NCBI GenBank assembly: GCA_012840925.1 | Contig: DUVS01000003.1 | Coordinates: 21,552 to 85,551 of the forward strand | Length of the DNA stretch: 64,000 bases | Reading direction: 5' to 3' | Origin: Bacillota bacterium | GTDB taxonomy: Bacteria > Bacillota > Limnochordia > Darwinibacteriales > DTU012 | Shown: positions 8,885 to 19,655 of the stretch, piece after piece | Layout: each line of letters starts with the position of its first letter | How positions within the stretch are numbered: the first letter of the stretch is position 1 | The notes under the pieces: generated by a model | Seen by the model: the letters and a program-made list of their open reading frames with translations, nothing else | What the model was told of the DNA's origin: nothing | Databases searched by the model: none | Program-made: the position numbers and the translations under genes

Positions 8885-9555
8885 AGTTCTTCACCAGCCT
8901 TTTTGGCATACAGCTCTGCTACTGCAACCTGCAGGTCAGCAAAAACGCCATCAATACCCTGTTCACCATTAATGCTGGTCAACCTCCCTGTTTGAGCGTA
9001 ATAATGCACAACAGGATGGGTTTGTTCCATATATACCTGGATGCGGTGGGTAGCTACCTCAACGTTATCATCAGGGCGCTGATACAAAGGCCCATTACAT
9101 TTGTCGCAAATTCCCTTCACTTTCTCAGGACTGTGCTCAATGCTGTAGATCTGCCCACAGCTGCGACAAACCCGCCGGTTAGTAATCCGCGAAACCGCTT
9201 CTTCAGCGGATATTCGAATGTCAAAAGCTCGATCCAGCACTGTTGAATCCCGCTTTAACATTTCATCCAGGTGCTTTGCCTGCTGTACTGTCCGAGGAAA
9301 ACCATCCAGAATCCAACCGTTTCGGCAATCGTCTGCTAAAACCCTCTGCCGCAGTATTTCCATCATATACTCATCCGGTATTAAATTACCCTTCGCAATG
9401 TAAGCATTAACGATCTCGCCAAGCTTCAAGCCCGAGTTAATCACTGAGCGAATCAAGCTGCCTGTTGAAATATGGGGAATGCTATATTTCTCGGCTAATC
9501 GTTCACCCTGAGTTCCTTTGCCCGCTCCAGGTAAACCGAGTAACACTAGACGCAA
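8881..9555 (-). CDS. adk: Adenylate kinase (zinc LID form)
   Basis: Interconverts ATP + AMP and 2 ADP. The P-loop Gly-Leu-Pro-Gly-Ala-Gly-Lys-Gly-Thr is at residues 7-15. The LID domain carries four cysteines (130, 133, 150, 153), making it the structural-zinc form common in Gram-positives. The start is a TTG codon preceded by a G-rich ribosome-binding site. The protein has 224 residues. It lies between secY and map in the spc operon. Confidence 0.97.
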   Translation of the reverse strand: MRLVLLGLPGAGKGTQGERLAEKYSIPHISTGSLIRSVINSGLKLGEIVNAYIAKGNLIPDEYMMEILRQRVLADDCRNGWILDGFPRTVQQAKHLDEMLKRDSTVLDRAFDIRISAEEAVSRITNRRVCRSCGQIYSIEHSPEKVKGICDKCNGPLYQRPDDNVEVATHRIQVYMEQTHPVVHYYAQTGRLTSINGEQGIDGVFADLQVAVAELYAKKAGEEL

Positions 9556-9571
9556 TGCCCCAGCCCCCTAA

Positions 9572-10831
9572 CTAACTGAGAAAACCTTCATAATGTCTTA
9601 GCAGCAGATGTGACTCGATTTGCTTCATAGTGTCTAAAGCCACACCTACCATAATGATCATGCCGGTTCCCCCAAGACTCAAGATATTTTGCGGAATACG
9701 AGTTACTGCCGAAATAACGAAAGGCATTACCGCAATGATTGCCAAGAAAATCGCACCGGGCAGCGTAATCCGAGCTAATACCCGTTCCATATACTCAGAC
9801 GTTGGCCTGCCTGGGCGCAAGCCAGGTACAAATCCACCGTTCTTCTTCATGTTGTCAGCTATTTCTTGCGGGTTGAAAGTCACCGCTGTGTAGAAATAGG
9901 TAAAAAAGATAATCATTCCTACGTAGAGGATGTTGTACCCCACAGTCCCATACCCGATCCAGCGCTGTACTGCACTGACTGCAGGAATGAACTGGGCCAG
10001 TGTCAACGGGAAAGTCAAGATCGACGATGCGAAAATGACCGGAATGACACCTGCCTGATTTACCCGCAGCGGAATATGGGTCGATTGTCCACCATACATC
10101 TTCCGGCCAATAACTCTCTTGGCGTATTGAACCGGAATCCGGCGCTGCCCTTCTTGTACCAGAACGATACCGGCAATCAGCGCCACGGTAACAATCAGGT
10201 ATACAAGAACACCGATGATACTAATTGCTCCAGCCTGCAAGGCCATGACTACATTGCGCACATTCGAGGGGATCTCAGCAACAATACCGATGAAAATCAA
10301 CATCGAAATGCCATTGCCGATACCCTTCTCTGAAATCTTCTCACCCAACCACATCAAGAAACTGGTTCCTGCCACCAAACTGACAATAATCAGGATCAAG
10401 CTGAACGGGCTGTCATTGGTAACTACGCCCCAGTTCCTGGCCATCATTGTGGTGGCAAACGCTTGAATCAGCGCCAAAACCACTGTTCCATAGCGTGTAA
10501 GCTTGGCTGAGACTTTTTGATCTTCCTTAATCATCTGCTCCAGCTTGGGAATCACCAGTGCCAGCAGCTGGATAATAATGGACGCCGTAATATACGGGCC
10601 AACACCCATGGAAAAGAGGGTAAACCTGCTCAAGGCCCCACCGGTAAACAAGTCCATCAGACCAAAGATGTTACCACTGTCCAGACCTAATTGTGCAGCC
10701 AACCCTGCTGCATCAACACCGGGCACCGGTACATACGCCCCGATGCGTGCTACCCCCATGAGGATAGCAGTATAGATAATCTTCCGTCTTAAATCAGGAA
10801 TACGCAGTGCGTTTCTTAGAGCTTCCAGCAC
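9572..10831 (-). CDS. secY: Protein translocase subunit SecY
   Basis: Channel subunit of the Sec translocon in the inner membrane, 419 residues with about ten hydrophobic membrane segments. The N-terminal helix with Ile-Pro-Asp-Leu-Arg-Arg-Lys-Ile and the plug-region Pro-Val-Pro-Gly-Val-Asp are typical. It lies directly after rplO (adjacent bases) and before adk. secE, its partner, is not in this window. Confidence 0.98.
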   Translation of the reverse strand: MLEALRNALRIPDLRRKIIYTAILMGVARIGAYVPVPGVDAAGLAAQLGLDSGNIFGLMDLFTGGALSRFTLFSMGVGPYITASIIIQLLALVIPKLEQMIKEDQKVSAKLTRYGTVVLALIQAFATTMMARNWGVVTNDSPFSLILIIVSLVAGTSFLMWLGEKISEKGIGNGISMLIFIGIVAEIPSNVRNVVMALQAGAISIIGVLVYLIVTVALIAGIVLVQEGQRRIPVQYAKRVIGRKMYGGQSTHIPLRVNQAGVIPVIFASSILTFPLTLAQFIPAVSAVQRWIGYGTVGYNILYVGMIIFFTYFYTAVTFNPQEIADNMKKNGGFVPGLRPGRPTSEYMERVLARITLPGAIFLAIIAVMPFVISAVTRIPQNILSLGGTGMIIMVGVALDTMKQIESHLLLRHYEGFLS

Positions 10832-11272
10832 TTAGATCACCTCAACCTTACCGCCAGCCTTTTCAATCTTGGCAGCAGCCGATTTTGAAAAACCATGTGC
10901 CCGTACTGTCAAAGCATGCTTTAACTCTCCGTTGCCAAGGATCTTGACTCCATCATACATCTTCTTAACCAATCCAGATTCCCTCATAAGCTCGGGAGTG
11001 ACCACACTATCAGGAGCAAAGCGGTTAAGGTCCTCAATATTTACTTCTGCATAGACTTTTTGGAACACATTTGTAAAACCGCGTTTTGGTAAACGCCTTT
11101 GTAAAGGTGTTTGCCCACCTTCGAAATGAGGCCCCTTGCCTCCACCTGAGCGTGCTTTTTGTCCTTTTTCACCTTTGCCGGCAGTCTTGCCTAAACCTGA
11201 ACCAATACCTCTGCCAACACGCTTCGGGCTAATTTTACTGCCGGGCGCTGGTTTAATTTCGTGGATCCGCAC
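10832..11272 (-). CDS. rplO: 50S ribosomal protein L15
   Basis: Large-subunit assembly protein, 146 residues. The Gly-rich N-terminal extension ([13 protein letters not shown]) is diagnostic. The stop codon directly abuts the secY start, giving tight coupling. Confidence 0.98.
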   Translation of the reverse strand: MRIHEIKPAPGSKISPKRVGRGIGSGLGKTAGKGEKGQKARSGGGKGPHFEGGQTPLQRRLPKRGFTNVFQKVYAEVNIEDLNRFAPDSVVTPELMRESGLVKKMYDGVKILGNGELKHALTVRAHGFSKSAAAKIEKAGGKVEVI

Positions 11273-11289
11273 ACCTACACCTCCTTGCC

Positions 11290-11472
11290 CTAATTGACTT
11301 CCTCAACATCGACTAAATGCTTCACCTTAAAGATCATCCCGCGAATACAAGGATTATCTTCTTTGATTACTGTTTGATTCAACTTACGCAGACCCAGGGC
11401 TTTGATCGTATCCTTTTGATCTTGTGCGTAACCGATTGCGCTTTTCTTCCATGTGATCTTCAATTTCGCCAC
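11290..11472 (-). CDS. rpmD: 50S ribosomal protein L30
   Basis: Small large-subunit protein of 60 residues, the usual bacterial length. It has the core Gly-Leu-Arg-Lys-Leu-Asn-Gln-Thr and ends in Val-Glu-Glu-Val-Asn. It lies between rpsE and rplO. Confidence 0.97.
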   Translation of the reverse strand: MAKLKITWKKSAIGYAQDQKDTIKALGLRKLNQTVIKEDNPCIRGMIFKVKHLVDVEEVN

Positions 11473-11484
11473 AACAACCGCCCC

Positions 11485-11988
11485 CTAACCTAAGATTTCT
11501 GATGGATCAAGTCCGCGGAGACGGGCAACCTGCTCGGTAGTTTTTAAGGACTGCAAGCCTTTGACAGTTGCACGGACAACATTGATCGGATTTGACGAAC
11601 CTAGTGATTTTGTCAAAATATCTCTGACACCGGCTAACTCCAATACTGCACGTACCGGGCCACCGGCAATCACACCTGTACCTTCCGAGGCGGGTTTTAG
11701 TAATACTCGAGCTCCGGCGAACCGTTCATTTACTTCATGAGGGATTGTCGTACCTACTAATGGTACTTCAATCAGATTCTTCTTGGCATCATCTACCGCT
11801 TTCCGAATAGCGTCTGCGACTTCTTTGGCCTTTCCAAGGCCAGCTCCGACCTTGCCGTTGCCATCTCCTACCACAACAAGTGCGCTGAATGAAATATTAC
11901 GGCCACCTTTAACAGTCTTCGACACTCTATTGATGGCTACTAATCGTTCTTCGAGTTCTAATCCTGTGGGATCAATTCGATTAGCCAA
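11485..11988 (-). CDS. rpsE: 30S ribosomal protein S5
   Basis: Small-subunit protein that helps with decoding accuracy and mRNA unwinding, 167 residues. The N-terminal dsRNA-binding-like domain (with Val-Lys-Gly-Gly-Arg) and C-terminal S5 domain are intact. It lies between rplR and rpmD. Confidence 0.98.
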   Translation of the reverse strand: MANRIDPTGLELEERLVAINRVSKTVKGGRNISFSALVVVGDGNGKVGAGLGKAKEVADAIRKAVDDAKKNLIEVPLVGTTIPHEVNERFAGARVLLKPASEGTGVIAGGPVRAVLELAGVRDILTKSLGSSNPINVVRATVKGLQSLKTTEQVARLRGLDPSEILG

Positions 11989-12009
11989 ACTAATTTCCCC
12001 CCTTGCCGA

Positions 12010-12375
12010 CTAAAATTCTAATCCACCTTCGCGGGCACCATCTGCCAAAGCTGCAATTCTGCCATGATAGATATTGCCGCCGCGATCATATACTACTTTG
12101 GTAATGCCTTTTGCCAATGCTCTTTTAGCGATCAGCAAGCCTACTTCTTTAGCAGCCTCTTTATCTTTAGTACTTGATAATCTGTTTCTCAGCTCCGGCT
12201 CAATGCTGGAAGCTGCAACCAGAGTCTTACCTACAGTATCATCAACAATCTGAGCATACATGTGATTTAAGCTGCGATATACACTCAACCTCGGTTTTTC
12301 CGGTGTTCCGACGATCTTCTTTCTCATCCTGAGATGACGCCGTTTGCGGGCTTCATGCCGAGTTAATTTGGCCAC
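12010..12375 (-). CDS. rplR: 50S ribosomal protein L18
   Basis: 5S rRNA-binding protein of about 121 residues. An in-frame GTG lies four codons upstream (12387), but it falls inside the GAGGTGG ribosome-binding site. The GTG at 12375 has proper spacing and gives the family N-terminus ([10 protein letters not shown]). It lies between rplF and rpsE. Confidence 0.96.
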   Translation of the reverse strand: MAKLTRHEARKRRHLRMRKKIVGTPEKPRLSVYRSLNHMYAQIVDDTVGKTLVAASSIEPELRNRLSSTKDKEAAKEVGLLIAKRALAKGITKVVYDRGGNIYHGRIAALADGAREGGLEF

Positions 12376-12419
12376 AGAACTCACCACCTCTAAAACTATT
12401 TGCCAGATATTTTGCCAGT

Positions 12420-12965
12420 CTACTTGCCAGCTTTGCCGGCCTTGCCAGCTTTGCGAATGATCCGCTCGCCTTGATAACGGATACCTTTGCCCAAATATGG
12501 TTCAGGCGGCCGTACTTTGCGAATATTAGCAGCCAGCTGACCCACCAGCTCTTTGTCAATCCCTCTCACTGTGATCCTGGTTGGAGTTGGTACATCTATT
12601 TCCATACCTGCTTCCGGTACAAATTCCACTGGATGAGAATATCCGACTGACAGAACCAGTTTATTGCCTTGTTTTTGTGCCCGATATCCAACACCATGGA
12701 TCTCCAGATTGCGTTCAAATCCTTTGGTGACACCTTCGATCATATTGGCGATCAGAGTACGTGTAAGGCCATGCAGGGAACGATGCTCTTTGTTGTCTGA
12801 GGGCCTGGTGACTTTAATTACTCCATCGTCAATCGAGACATTCATGTCTGGATGAAGATCTCTGACCAGTGTACCTTTAGGGCCTTTGACAGTCAGCTGA
12901 TTGCCTGATTGAACTACTTCGACGCCTGCTGGAATCTCCACGGGCAGCTTACCGATTCGTGACAT
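12420..12965 (-). CDS. rplF: 50S ribosomal protein L6
   Basis: Large-subunit protein near the sarcin-ricin loop, with two related domains, 181 residues. It starts Met-Ser-Arg-Ile-Gly-Lys; the second of two tandem ATGs is used because GGGGGG lies six bases before it. The extreme C-terminus is unusual, with Gly-Lys-Ala repeated three times after the normal Arg-Lys ending. It is encoded by near-identical 9-base units and looks like a recent repeat expansion. Confidence 0.97.
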   Translation of the reverse strand: MSRIGKLPVEIPAGVEVVQSGNQLTVKGPKGTLVRDLHPDMNVSIDDGVIKVTRPSDNKEHRSLHGLTRTLIANMIEGVTKGFERNLEIHGVGYRAQKQGNKLVLSVGYSHPVEFVPEAGMEIDVPTPTRITVRGIDKELVGQLAANIRKVRPPEPYLGKGIRYQGERIIRKAGKAGKAGK

Positions 12966-12977
12966 CATTTTCCCCCC

Positions 12978-13376
12978 TTACCATACGTAACAGATAACTT
13001 CTCCGCCAATATTGCTCTTACGGGCCAATTTATCTGTCATAATCCCTTGAGAAGTCGATAAAATCGCAATCCCTAAACCACCAAGGACGCGAGGTATTTC
13101 ATCTTTAGTGGCATAAACACGTAAACCGGGCTTGCTAATCCGTTTAATGCCGGTAATAATCTGTTCCTTATTCGGACCATACTTTAGATAAATCCGCAGT
13201 GTTTTCTTGCTGCCATCTTCAATGATCTTATAATCCCGAATATACCCCTCTTCTTTGAGAATCCTGGCCAGCTCACTTTTTACTCTTGATGCCGGGATAT
13301 CCACCGATTCATGCTTAACCGAATTTGCATTTCTAATCCGAGTGAGCATATCCGCAATTGGGTCAGTCAAAACCAT
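12978..13376 (-). CDS. rpsH: 30S ribosomal protein S8
   Basis: Primary 16S rRNA-binding protein and translational regulator of the spc operon in E. coli, 132 residues. The frame is open 14 codons further upstream, but AAAGGAGG just before the ATG at 13376 and the family N-terminus ([10 protein letters not shown]) decide the start. Confidence 0.98.
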   Translation of the reverse strand: MVLTDPIADMLTRIRNANSVKHESVDIPASRVKSELARILKEEGYIRDYKIIEDGSKKTLRIYLKYGPNKEQIITGIKRISKPGLRVYATKDEIPRVLGGLGIAILSTSQGIMTDKLARKSNIGGEVICYVW

Positions 13377-13411
13377 ACGGGAACCTCCTTTCAACCTCAG
13401 GTGAACGCCAA

Positions 13412-13597
13412 TTACCAACTAGCTTTGGTAACACCGGGAATTTGGCCTTCATTTGCTAATTTCCGGAAACAAACACGACACAGATCAAAACGCCGTATAT
13501 AACCCCGTGGACGTCCGCATACCCGACAGCGGTTCACCCTGCGAGTAGAAAATTTAGGACTTCTCTGGGCTCTTATAATCATGGATTTCTTCGCCAC
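13412..13597 (-). CDS. rpsZ: 30S ribosomal protein S14, zinc type
   Basis: Small-subunit head protein. At 61 residues it is the short zinc-binding form (type Z), with Cys24, Cys27, Cys40 and Cys43. The start is the GTG at 13597, preceded by AAAGGAG; the longer upstream frame does not match the family. It lies between rplE and rpsH. Confidence 0.97.
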   Translation of the reverse strand: MAKKSMIIRAQRSPKFSTRRVNRCRVCGRPRGYIRRFDLCRVCFRKLANEGQIPGVTKASW

Positions 13598-13610
13598 CGT
13601 ATCTCTCCTT

Positions 13611-14150
13611 TCATTCTCTAAACGGGACACCCATCAGTTTTAGCAATTCATACGCCTCTTCATCAGTTTTGGCAGTAGTCGCAATAGTGATTTCCAGACC
13701 ACGGATCTTGTCGACTTTATCATAGTCAATTTCTGGGAAAATCAATTGTTCTCTAATCCCCAGGCTATAATTCCCCCGACCGTCAAAAGATCTGGGAGAT
13801 ACACCCCGAAAATCGCGAACCCGCGGCAATGCTACGTTCACCAGGCGATCAAAGAACTCATACATCCGATCGCCGCGCAAAGTAACCTTGCAACCAATTG
13901 CCATGCCTGCACGAAGCTTAAAGGCAGCGATTGATTTCTTAGCTTTGGTTATGACAGCTTTTTGTCCAGTAATTGCCTCCAAATCACGAACGGCAAAATC
14001 CAAAGTCTTTGGATCGGCAACTCCTTCGCCAACGCCGATATTAACAACGATTTTTTCAAGTTTGGGAACCTGCATCACGTTAGCGTAGTTAAAACGCTCT
14101 CTGAGGGCAGGCACCACTTCATTTTGGTACTTTTCCTTCAATCGTGGCAT
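13611..14150 (-). CDS. rplE: 50S ribosomal protein L5
   Basis: 5S rRNA-binding protein that contacts the P-site tRNA, 179 residues. Core segments [10 protein letters not shown] and Gly-Arg-Gly-Asn-Tyr-Ser-Leu-Gly are present. It lies between rplX and rpsZ. Confidence 0.98.
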   Translation of the reverse strand: MPRLKEKYQNEVVPALRERFNYANVMQVPKLEKIVVNIGVGEGVADPKTLDFAVRDLEAITGQKAVITKAKKSIAAFKLRAGMAIGCKVTLRGDRMYEFFDRLVNVALPRVRDFRGVSPRSFDGRGNYSLGIREQLIFPEIDYDKVDKIRGLEITIATTAKTDEEAYELLKLMGVPFRE

Positions 14151-14180
14151 CCACTACTCCCCCTTTCCCTGGATCTCAAC

Positions 14181-14501
14181 CTAATCTATTGCCTTGCTGC
14201 AATGCCGACACTTGCGCGTCAGTTTTCCGTTTTGATCCCGATCTCTGACCGGGCGTGTTGCTTTGCGGCAGCTTGGGCAGACCAATTGGACGTTGGAAAC
14301 GTCAACTGGGCCTGGGCGCTCAATAATTCCACCCTGAGGATTAGATTGAGTAGGACGAGTGTGTTTCTTCTGGATATTTATGCCTTCAACGATAACTTTG
14401 CCGGTCTTAGGGTAAACATGCAGCACTCTGCCGCGTTTGCCCCGGTCATCGCCGGTAAGGATTTCTACCTGATCACCACTTTTGACATGAACTTTGGCCA
14501 T
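14181..14501 (-). CDS. rplX: 50S ribosomal protein L24
   Basis: Assembly-initiating large-subunit protein with an N-terminal KOW motif (about residues 5-35), 106 residues. The C-terminal part contains Cys-Pro-Ser-Cys and Cys-Arg-His-Cys pairs, a possible zinc-binding pair found in many Gram-positive L24 proteins. Confidence 0.97.
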   Translation of the reverse strand: MAKVHVKSGDQVEILTGDDRGKRGRVLHVYPKTGKVIVEGINIQKKHTRPTQSNPQGGIIERPGPVDVSNVQLVCPSCRKATRPVRDRDQNGKLTRKCRHCSKAID

Positions 14502-14520
14502 CTCTCATCCTCCTTTCTGA

Positions 14521-14889
14521 CTATAACACCTCAGGGGCCAGAGATACGATTTTCATAAAGTTCTTTTCCCGCAATTCTCTAGCTACCGGACCAAAGATCC
14601 GGGTACCTCTCGGATTATTCTGATCGCTCAAAATTACTGCTGCGTTTTCATCAAACCTAATCAGCGAACCATCGCGGCGCTGAATCTCCTTCTTTGTCCG
14701 GACAACTACGGCTCTGACGACATCGCCTTTCTTAACCATTCCGCCGGGACTCGCCTGTTTCACAGTGGCAACTATGATATCGCCCACTCTGGCGTAACGA
14801 GTCCTTGTGCCGCCGAGAACACTGATGCACAGTAATTCTTTGGCACCTGTATTATCTGCAACTTTTAATCGCGATTCTTTTTGGATCAT
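14521..14889 (-). CDS. rplN: 50S ribosomal protein L14
   Basis: Large-subunit protein at the subunit interface, 122 residues, the exact family length. It starts [16 protein letters not shown], which is diagnostic. It lies between rpsQ and rplX. Confidence 0.98.
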   Translation of the reverse strand: MIQKESRLKVADNTGAKELLCISVLGGTRTRYARVGDIIVATVKQASPGGMVKKGDVVRAVVVRTKKEIQRRDGSLIRFDENAAVILSDQNNPRGTRIFGPVARELREKNFMKIVSLAPEVL

Positions 14890-14925
14890 GACAGCCCCTC
14901 CTTCCCTCTCTAAATTCTAGGGCAC

Positions 14926-15186
14926 TCAGCGAGCCTTTTCTATGATTTCCGTTACCCGCCACCGCTTGTCTCTGCTCAAAGGGCGAGTTTCCATAATCCG
15001 TACTCGGTCGCCAACATTACATTCATTGTTTTCATCATGGGCTTTGAACTTGACAGTCTGTCTCACAGTCCGGCCATACAATGGATGGCGCACGTCTCTT
15101 CTAACGGCCACAACTACTGTCTTATCCATTTTATCGCTGACAACAACTCCGACACGAGTCTTTCTCGACTTTCTCACTGTCTCCAT
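14926..15186 (-). CDS. rpsQ: 30S ribosomal protein S17
   Basis: 16S rRNA-binding OB-fold protein, 86 residues. The upstream frame is open nine more codons, but GGAGG seven bases before the ATG at 15186 and the family N-terminus (Met-Glu-Thr-Val-Arg-Lys) fix the start. It lies between rpmC and rplN. Confidence 0.97.
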   Translation of the reverse strand: METVRKSRKTRVGVVVSDKMDKTVVVAVRRDVRHPLYGRTVRQTVKFKAHDENNECNVGDRVRIMETRPLSRDKRWRVTEIIEKAR

Positions 15187-15219
15187 GCGTGTTCCTCCAT
15201 TCCTTATCGCCACAGGGGC

Positions 15220-15423
15220 TTAAGCCCGTTGCTCTTGGCGAATTCTTTCTGTCATCACAGTTTTCACGCGCGCAATATCTTTCCTTACTGCCCGCACACG
15301 CATTGGGTTTTCCAACTGACCGGTAGCCAGCTGAAACCGAAGGTTAAAGAGCTCTTCCTTAAGTTCCGCAAGCTTCTTATCCAACTCTTCCGAAGACAAA
15401 TTGCGTAATTCTTTAGCCTTCAC
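15220..15423 (-). CDS. rpmC: 50S ribosomal protein L29
   Basis: Two-helix protein near the tunnel exit that forms part of the docking site for SRP and trigger factor, 67 residues. The GTG at 15423 gives Val-Lys-Ala-Lys-Glu-Leu, the family N-terminus; an ATG two codons earlier is possible. The start lies inside the end of rplP, so translation is coupled. Confidence 0.95.
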   Translation of the reverse strand: MKAKELRNLSSEELDKKLAELKEELFNLRFQLATGQLENPMRVRAVRKDIARVKTVMTERIRQEQRA

Positions 15424-15847
15424 GTGCATCACCACCCGCTACATTCCTACTCACAAACTTGCACTTAATCGGCAGCTTGTGAGCTGCTAATCTCATAGCT
15501 TCACGTGCAACCTCTTCAGACACTCCTGCAATCTCAAACATGATCCTACCTGGCTTTACTACTGCAACCCACAGCTCAGGCGAACCTTTTCCAGAACCCA
15601 TCCGGGTTTCAGCAGGTTTCTTGGTAACAGGTTTATCAGGGAAAATTCTAATCCAAACTTTTCCTCCGCGTCTGATAGAACGAGTCATTGCTACACGAGC
15701 CGCTTCAATTTGTGTATTTGTAATCCAACCGGGCTCCATTGCCTGCAGCCCAAATTCACCAAAGTCAACTTGCGAGCCGCGTATGGCCTTACCAGTCATC
15801 CGCCCCCGGTGGACACGACGATGCTTTACACGCTTTGGTATTAGCAT
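15413..15847 (-). CDS. rplP: 50S ribosomal protein L16
   Basis: Large-subunit protein at the A-site tRNA elbow, 144 residues. It starts [10 protein letters not shown], with Gly-Trp-Ile-Thr-Asn at about residues 60-65. It overlaps the start of rpmC. Confidence 0.98.
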   Translation of the reverse strand: MLIPKRVKHRRVHRGRMTGKAIRGSQVDFGEFGLQAMEPGWITNTQIEAARVAMTRSIRRGGKVWIRIFPDKPVTKKPAETRMGSGKGSPELWVAVVKPGRIMFEIAGVSEEVAREAMRLAAHKLPIKCKFVSRNVAGGDAREG

Positions 15848-15866
15848 CCTATTCGCTCCCTTCAGC

Positions 15867-16514
15867 CTATTTCTTCACTTTTCTATCAGGCAAAACTTCA
15901 CCCTTGTAAATCCAGACTTTTACTCCCAGCTGACCGAAGGTAGTCTTTGCCTCGGCAAAACCGTAATCAATATCCGCTCTCAGAGTGTGCAGCGGTACAT
16001 TGCCTTCCGGATTCCATTCAGTCCGGGCAATTTCCGCTCCACCAAGCCGGCCTGAAACCATAACTTTGATTCCTTTTGCGCCGAGCCTTAATGCCCGCTG
16101 CTGTGCCTGACGCATTGCCCTGCGGAATGAAACCCGCCTTTCCAGTTGAAAAGCGATATTCTCAGCAACTAGCTGGGCATCCACTTCCGGATGTTTTATT
16201 TCAACAATGTTTATCTGATATTGTTTGCCGTATTTCTGCTCCAGGTCTTTACGGAGTTTGTCAACTTCTGCTCCGCCTTTTCCGATAATCATTCCGGGCC
16301 GTCCAGTGTGAATGCTGATCTTGCAGCGGTTTGCCGCCCGCTCAATCTCGATTCTGGAAACACCGGCAGTATAGAAACGCTGCTTGATCAATTTGCGAAC
16401 TTCCAGGTCCTCGTGGAGCAGTTCCGCATAATTGCGCTTATTGGCGTACCACTTGCTGTTCCAGTCTTTGATGACCCCTAGCCTAAAACCCAACGGGTGT
16501 ACCTTTTGACCCAC
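15867..16514 (-). CDS. rpsC: 30S ribosomal protein S3
   Basis: mRNA-entry protein of the small subunit, 215 residues, with a type II KH domain (about residues 38-106, containing the Gly-Lys-Gly-Gly loop) and a C-terminal S3 domain. It starts [11 protein letters not shown]. It follows rplV by 4 bp. Confidence 0.98.
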   Translation of the reverse strand: MGQKVHPLGFRLGVIKDWNSKWYANKRNYAELLHEDLEVRKLIKQRFYTAGVSRIEIERAANRCKISIHTGRPGMIIGKGGAEVDKLRKDLEQKYGKQYQINIVEIKHPEVDAQLVAENIAFQLERRVSFRRAMRQAQQRALRLGAKGIKVMVSGRLGGAEIARTEWNPEGNVPLHTLRADIDYGFAEAKTTFGQLGVKVWIYKGEVLPDRKVKK

Positions 16515-16518
16515 GCAT

Positions 16519-16869
16519 CTACTCCTCCTTTTCCTTTACTACCACAGTGACATGGCAAGTACGTTTCAGGATTCGATCAGCCATTCCCCGTGCTCTTGGC
16601 CTAATCCGTTTCAGTGTGGGACCTTGATCGACGTAGCACTCAGCTACATACAACAGATCCGGATCCATATCATAGTTGTTCTCAGCATTGGCAACTGCAC
16701 TTCTGACCACCTTTTCGACCACAGAGGACGCTGCCCTTGGTGTCAGCTGCAGAATGGCCAAGGCCTCACCGATATCTTTATTGCGAATCAAGTCCACAAC
16801 TTGCCGCGCTTTCCGGGGCGACATGCGAATATAACGTGCACTTGCTCTTGCGCTCGGTCTTGTATCCAT
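16519..16869 (-). CDS. rplV: 50S ribosomal protein L22
   Basis: Its beta-hairpin lines the exit tunnel and is the site of erythromycin resistance mutations in other bacteria. It has 116 residues, with the Ser-Pro-Arg-Lys-Ala-Arg and hairpin segment Lys-Arg-Ile-Arg-Pro-Arg-Ala present. It lies between rpsS and rpsC. Confidence 0.98.
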   Translation of the reverse strand: MDTRPSARASARYIRMSPRKARQVVDLIRNKDIGEALAILQLTPRAASSVVEKVVRSAVANAENNYDMDPDLLYVAECYVDQGPTLKRIRPRARGMADRILKRTCHVTVVVKEKEE

Positions 16870-16889
16870 TTTCTATCCCCCCATCTATC

Positions 16890-17168
16890 CTATCTGCCCG
16901 ATGACCTCTCGCTGCCGGCATGCCCACGGAAGGTCCGGGTGGGAGCAAATTCACCTAATTTGTGACCCACCATTTCCTCGGTAATATATATTGGTATGTG
17001 CTTTCTGCCATCATGAACTGCAATGGTATGACCTACCATATCAGGAAATATTGTCGAACGGCGAGACCAGGTTTTGACAACTTTTTTCTCGCCGGCCTCG
17101 TTCATTTTGCGAATCTTTGCCAGCAAATGCTCATCCGCAAAGGGTCCCTTTTTTAACGATCTGCTCAT
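16890..17168 (-). CDS. rpsS: 30S ribosomal protein S19
   Basis: Head protein of the small subunit, 92 residues, starting [10 protein letters not shown]. Two ATGs are adjacent; the second has the better spacing from GGGGG. It lies between rplB and rplV. Confidence 0.98.
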   Translation of the reverse strand: MSRSLKKGPFADEHLLAKIRKMNEAGEKKVVKTWSRRSTIFPDMVGHTIAVHDGRKHIPIYITEEMVGHKLGEFAPTRTFRGHAGSERSSGR

Positions 17169-17195
17169 CATTACACCCCCTCATGGAGAATGACA

Positions 17196-18023
17196 TTATT
17201 TTGTCCGGCGTCTTACGATTAACCGATCACTAGGCTTCTTTTTCCTTGTCTTGGTTCCCAATGTTGGTTTACCCCACGGAGTCACTGGAGACGGCCTGCC
17301 GATTGGAGCTTTACCTTCTCCACCACCATGCGGGTGATCCACCGGATTCATTACTACACCGCGCACATGCGGCCGCCTGTTCAGATAGCGGCTTCTGCCG
17401 GCTTTACCGATAACGATGTTCTCATGTTCCACATTACCGACCTGACCAATAGTGGCACGACAATTCTGGTGCACCATGCGGAACTCACCTGAAGGCAAGC
17501 GCAGAGTAACATAATCTCCGTCTTTAGCCATGATCTGTGCTGAAGCTCCCGCAGAACGGGCTAACTGCCCGCCCCTGCCTGGCTGCAGTTCAATGTTGTG
17601 CACAACCGTACCTGCAGGAATATTGGCCAATGGCAACGCATTTCCCACCTTGATGTCTGCATCGGGGCCTGATTCAACCACCTGACCGACTGCCAAACCG
17701 TTTGGTGCTATGATATAGCGCTTTTCACCATCGAGATAATGCAGAAGTGCAATTCTCGCTGAACGATTGGGGTCGTACTCGATCGCTGCAACCTTGGCGG
17801 GTACTCCGTCTTTATTGCGCTTAAAGTCAATGATGCGGTATCTGCGTTTATGCCCGCCGCCCCGATGTCTCATGGTGATTCGCCCGTACATGTTGCGTCC
17901 ACCGGTTTTGGTCAAGGATACTGTCAACGACTTTTCAGGTTTGGTTTTAGTAATCTCTTCGAACGTGGATACTGTCATCCCACGGCGGCCCGGAGTGGTC
18001 GGTTTGTATTTTTTAACTGCCAT
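17196..18023 (-). CDS. rplB: 50S ribosomal protein L2
   Basis: Core large-subunit protein needed for peptidyl transferase assembly, 275 residues. The conserved [13 protein letters not shown] segment, which includes the important histidine, lies near residues 225-237. It lies between rplW and rpsS. Confidence 0.99.
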   Translation of the reverse strand: MAVKKYKPTTPGRRGMTVSTFEEITKTKPEKSLTVSLTKTGGRNMYGRITMRHRGGGHKRRYRIIDFKRNKDGVPAKVAAIEYDPNRSARIALLHYLDGEKRYIIAPNGLAVGQVVESGPDADIKVGNALPLANIPAGTVVHNIELQPGRGGQLARSAGASAQIMAKDGDYVTLRLPSGEFRMVHQNCRATIGQVGNVEHENIVIGKAGRSRYLNRRPHVRGVVMNPVDHPHGGGEGKAPIGRPSPVTPWGKPTLGTKTRKKKPSDRLIVRRRTK

Positions 18024-18037
18024 GATTCCGTCCCTCC

Positions 18038-18322
18038 CTATAGTCCTTCAAAAACATCAATACTATGGCCGTCGGCTAAAGTTACGACTGCTTTCTTATA
18101 ATCAGAAGTCCTGCCTACACTTCGGCCTTGTCGCCGTAATTTGCCCCGTACACGCACAGTATTAACTTTGTCAACTTTGACCTTGAAAATCTCTTCTACC
18201 GCTTGCTTAATCTGCGTCTTATTCGCTCTGAAATCCACAATAAACGTGTATTTGTTCTGTGAGATCGAATCGGTGCTTTTTTCTGTAATCACTGGCCGAA
18301 TCAAGACATCACGCGCATCCAT
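18038..18322 (-). CDS. rplW: 50S ribosomal protein L23
   Basis: Tunnel-exit protein that docks trigger factor and SRP, 94 residues, starting [15 protein letters not shown]. Its start overlaps the final base of the rplD stop. Confidence 0.98.
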   Translation of the reverse strand: MDARDVLIRPVITEKSTDSISQNKYTFIVDFRANKTQIKQAVEEIFKVKVDKVNTVRVRGKLRRQGRSVGRTSDYKKAVVTLADGHSIDVFEGL

Positions 18323-18945
18323 TATGCAAGCACCTCCTCCAGCTTTGTCAGGGCATCTTTGGTAAAGATTACCTGATCATGATTGAGCACGTCATAAACA
18401 TTCAAACCACTGCTCTTGAGTAACAGTGCCTTGGGAATGTTGCGAGTCGCAAGCTCAATATTGGCATCCCAGTCTGAGATCACAATTAAAGGTTTCTTGT
18501 CAGCATTAAGTGCTTTTAATACTTTGACCATCAGTTTGGTCTTCGGTTCGTCAATCTTCAACTCATCAAGTACAATCAGTTCTCCGTCGCGAACTTTGGC
18601 CGATAATGCCGACTTCAAAGCCATTCGCCGAGCTTTCTTCGGCAGACTGAATGAATGATCCCTAGGTGTAGGCCCGAATATCACACCACCGCCTACCCAC
18701 AAAGGAGAACGGATACTTCCTACACGAGCTCTGCCGGTTCCTTTTTGACGCCAGGGCTTGCGGCCGCCACCTCTGACCATACCACGACTCTTAGTGGCAG
18801 CTGTACCTTGCCGGCGATTGGCTAAGTGACTGACCACTGCCTGATGCATCAGAGCTTCATTAATCTTGACTCCAAAAATAGCATCATTCAGCTCAATATC
18901 GCCTATTTGAACGCCTTCCATGTTGTATACGGCCACTTTCGGCAT
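18322..18945 (-). CDS. rplD: 50S ribosomal protein L4
   Basis: Lines the exit tunnel; in E. coli it also represses the S10 operon. It has 207 residues, with the basic loop around [16 protein letters not shown] intact. It lies between rplC and rplW. Confidence 0.98.
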   Translation of the reverse strand: MPKVAVYNMEGVQIGDIELNDAIFGVKINEALMHQAVVSHLANRRQGTAATKSRGMVRGGGRKPWRQKGTGRARVGSIRSPLWVGGGVIFGPTPRDHSFSLPKKARRMALKSALSAKVRDGELIVLDELKIDEPKTKLMVKVLKALNADKKPLIVISDWDANIELATRNIPKALLLKSSGLNVYDVLNHDQVIFTKDALTKLEEVLA

Positions 18946-18977
18946 GATTGCAGCCTCCTCTCTTGCAATACTATAAA

Positions 18978-19613
18978 TTACTGTTTCACGCTACTGTGAA
19001 TTGTAAGCAAACTGCCCTTTACACCGGGTACTGACCCATGAACCAACAACAGATTCCGCTCTGGATCGACCTTAACAACATCCAGGCATTGCACAGTGCG
19101 TTGAACTCCGCCCATTCTACCTGCCATTTTGCGTCCTTTGAAAACTCTTGCCGGATCAACAGAGCCTAACGACCCAATACCACGATGATATTTTGAACCA
19201 TGAGCCATAGGCCCTCTGGCAAATCCGTGACGCTTAATCGGGCCTTGGTAACCTTTTCCTTTGGTTACGCCCGTTACATCCACTTTTTCACCTTCACTGA
19301 ATATGTCAACCTTCACCTGATCACCAACATTGAGAGATGCCAGTTCATCAGCTTTATCTAAACGAAACTCCTTTAGATATCTCAGTGGTTTAACATTAGC
19401 TTTAGCAAAATGTCCTTTCAGCGGTTTGTTGAACAAGCGCTCCCGTTTTTCACCAAATCCAAGCTGAACTGCTTCATAACCATCAGTTTCAGCCGTCTTT
19501 TTCTGGACCACGGTGCAGGGACCAGCTTCGATTACAGTGACGGGAATGAGCTCGCCTTTTTCATTAAATATTTGAGTCATACCCAATTTCTTACCTAAAA
19601 TTCCTTTGGCCAT
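18978..19613 (-). CDS. rplC: 50S ribosomal protein L3
   Basis: Assembly initiator of the large subunit whose loop approaches the peptidyl transferase centre, 211 residues. It starts [13 protein letters not shown]. The central His-Gly-Ser loop and Met-Ala-Gly-Arg-Met-Gly segment are present. It lies between rpsJ and rplD. Confidence 0.98.
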   Translation of the reverse strand: MAKGILGKKLGMTQIFNEKGELIPVTVIEAGPCTVVQKKTAETDGYEAVQLGFGEKRERLFNKPLKGHFAKANVKPLRYLKEFRLDKADELASLNVGDQVKVDIFSEGEKVDVTGVTKGKGYQGPIKRHGFARGPMAHGSKYHRGIGSLGSVDPARVFKGRKMAGRMGGVQRTVQCLDVVKVDPERNLLLVHGSVPGVKGSLLTIHSSVKQ

Positions 19614-19655
19614 TCTGACACCCCCTAAAATCGTAGAATAATGACTCCGCCAGGC

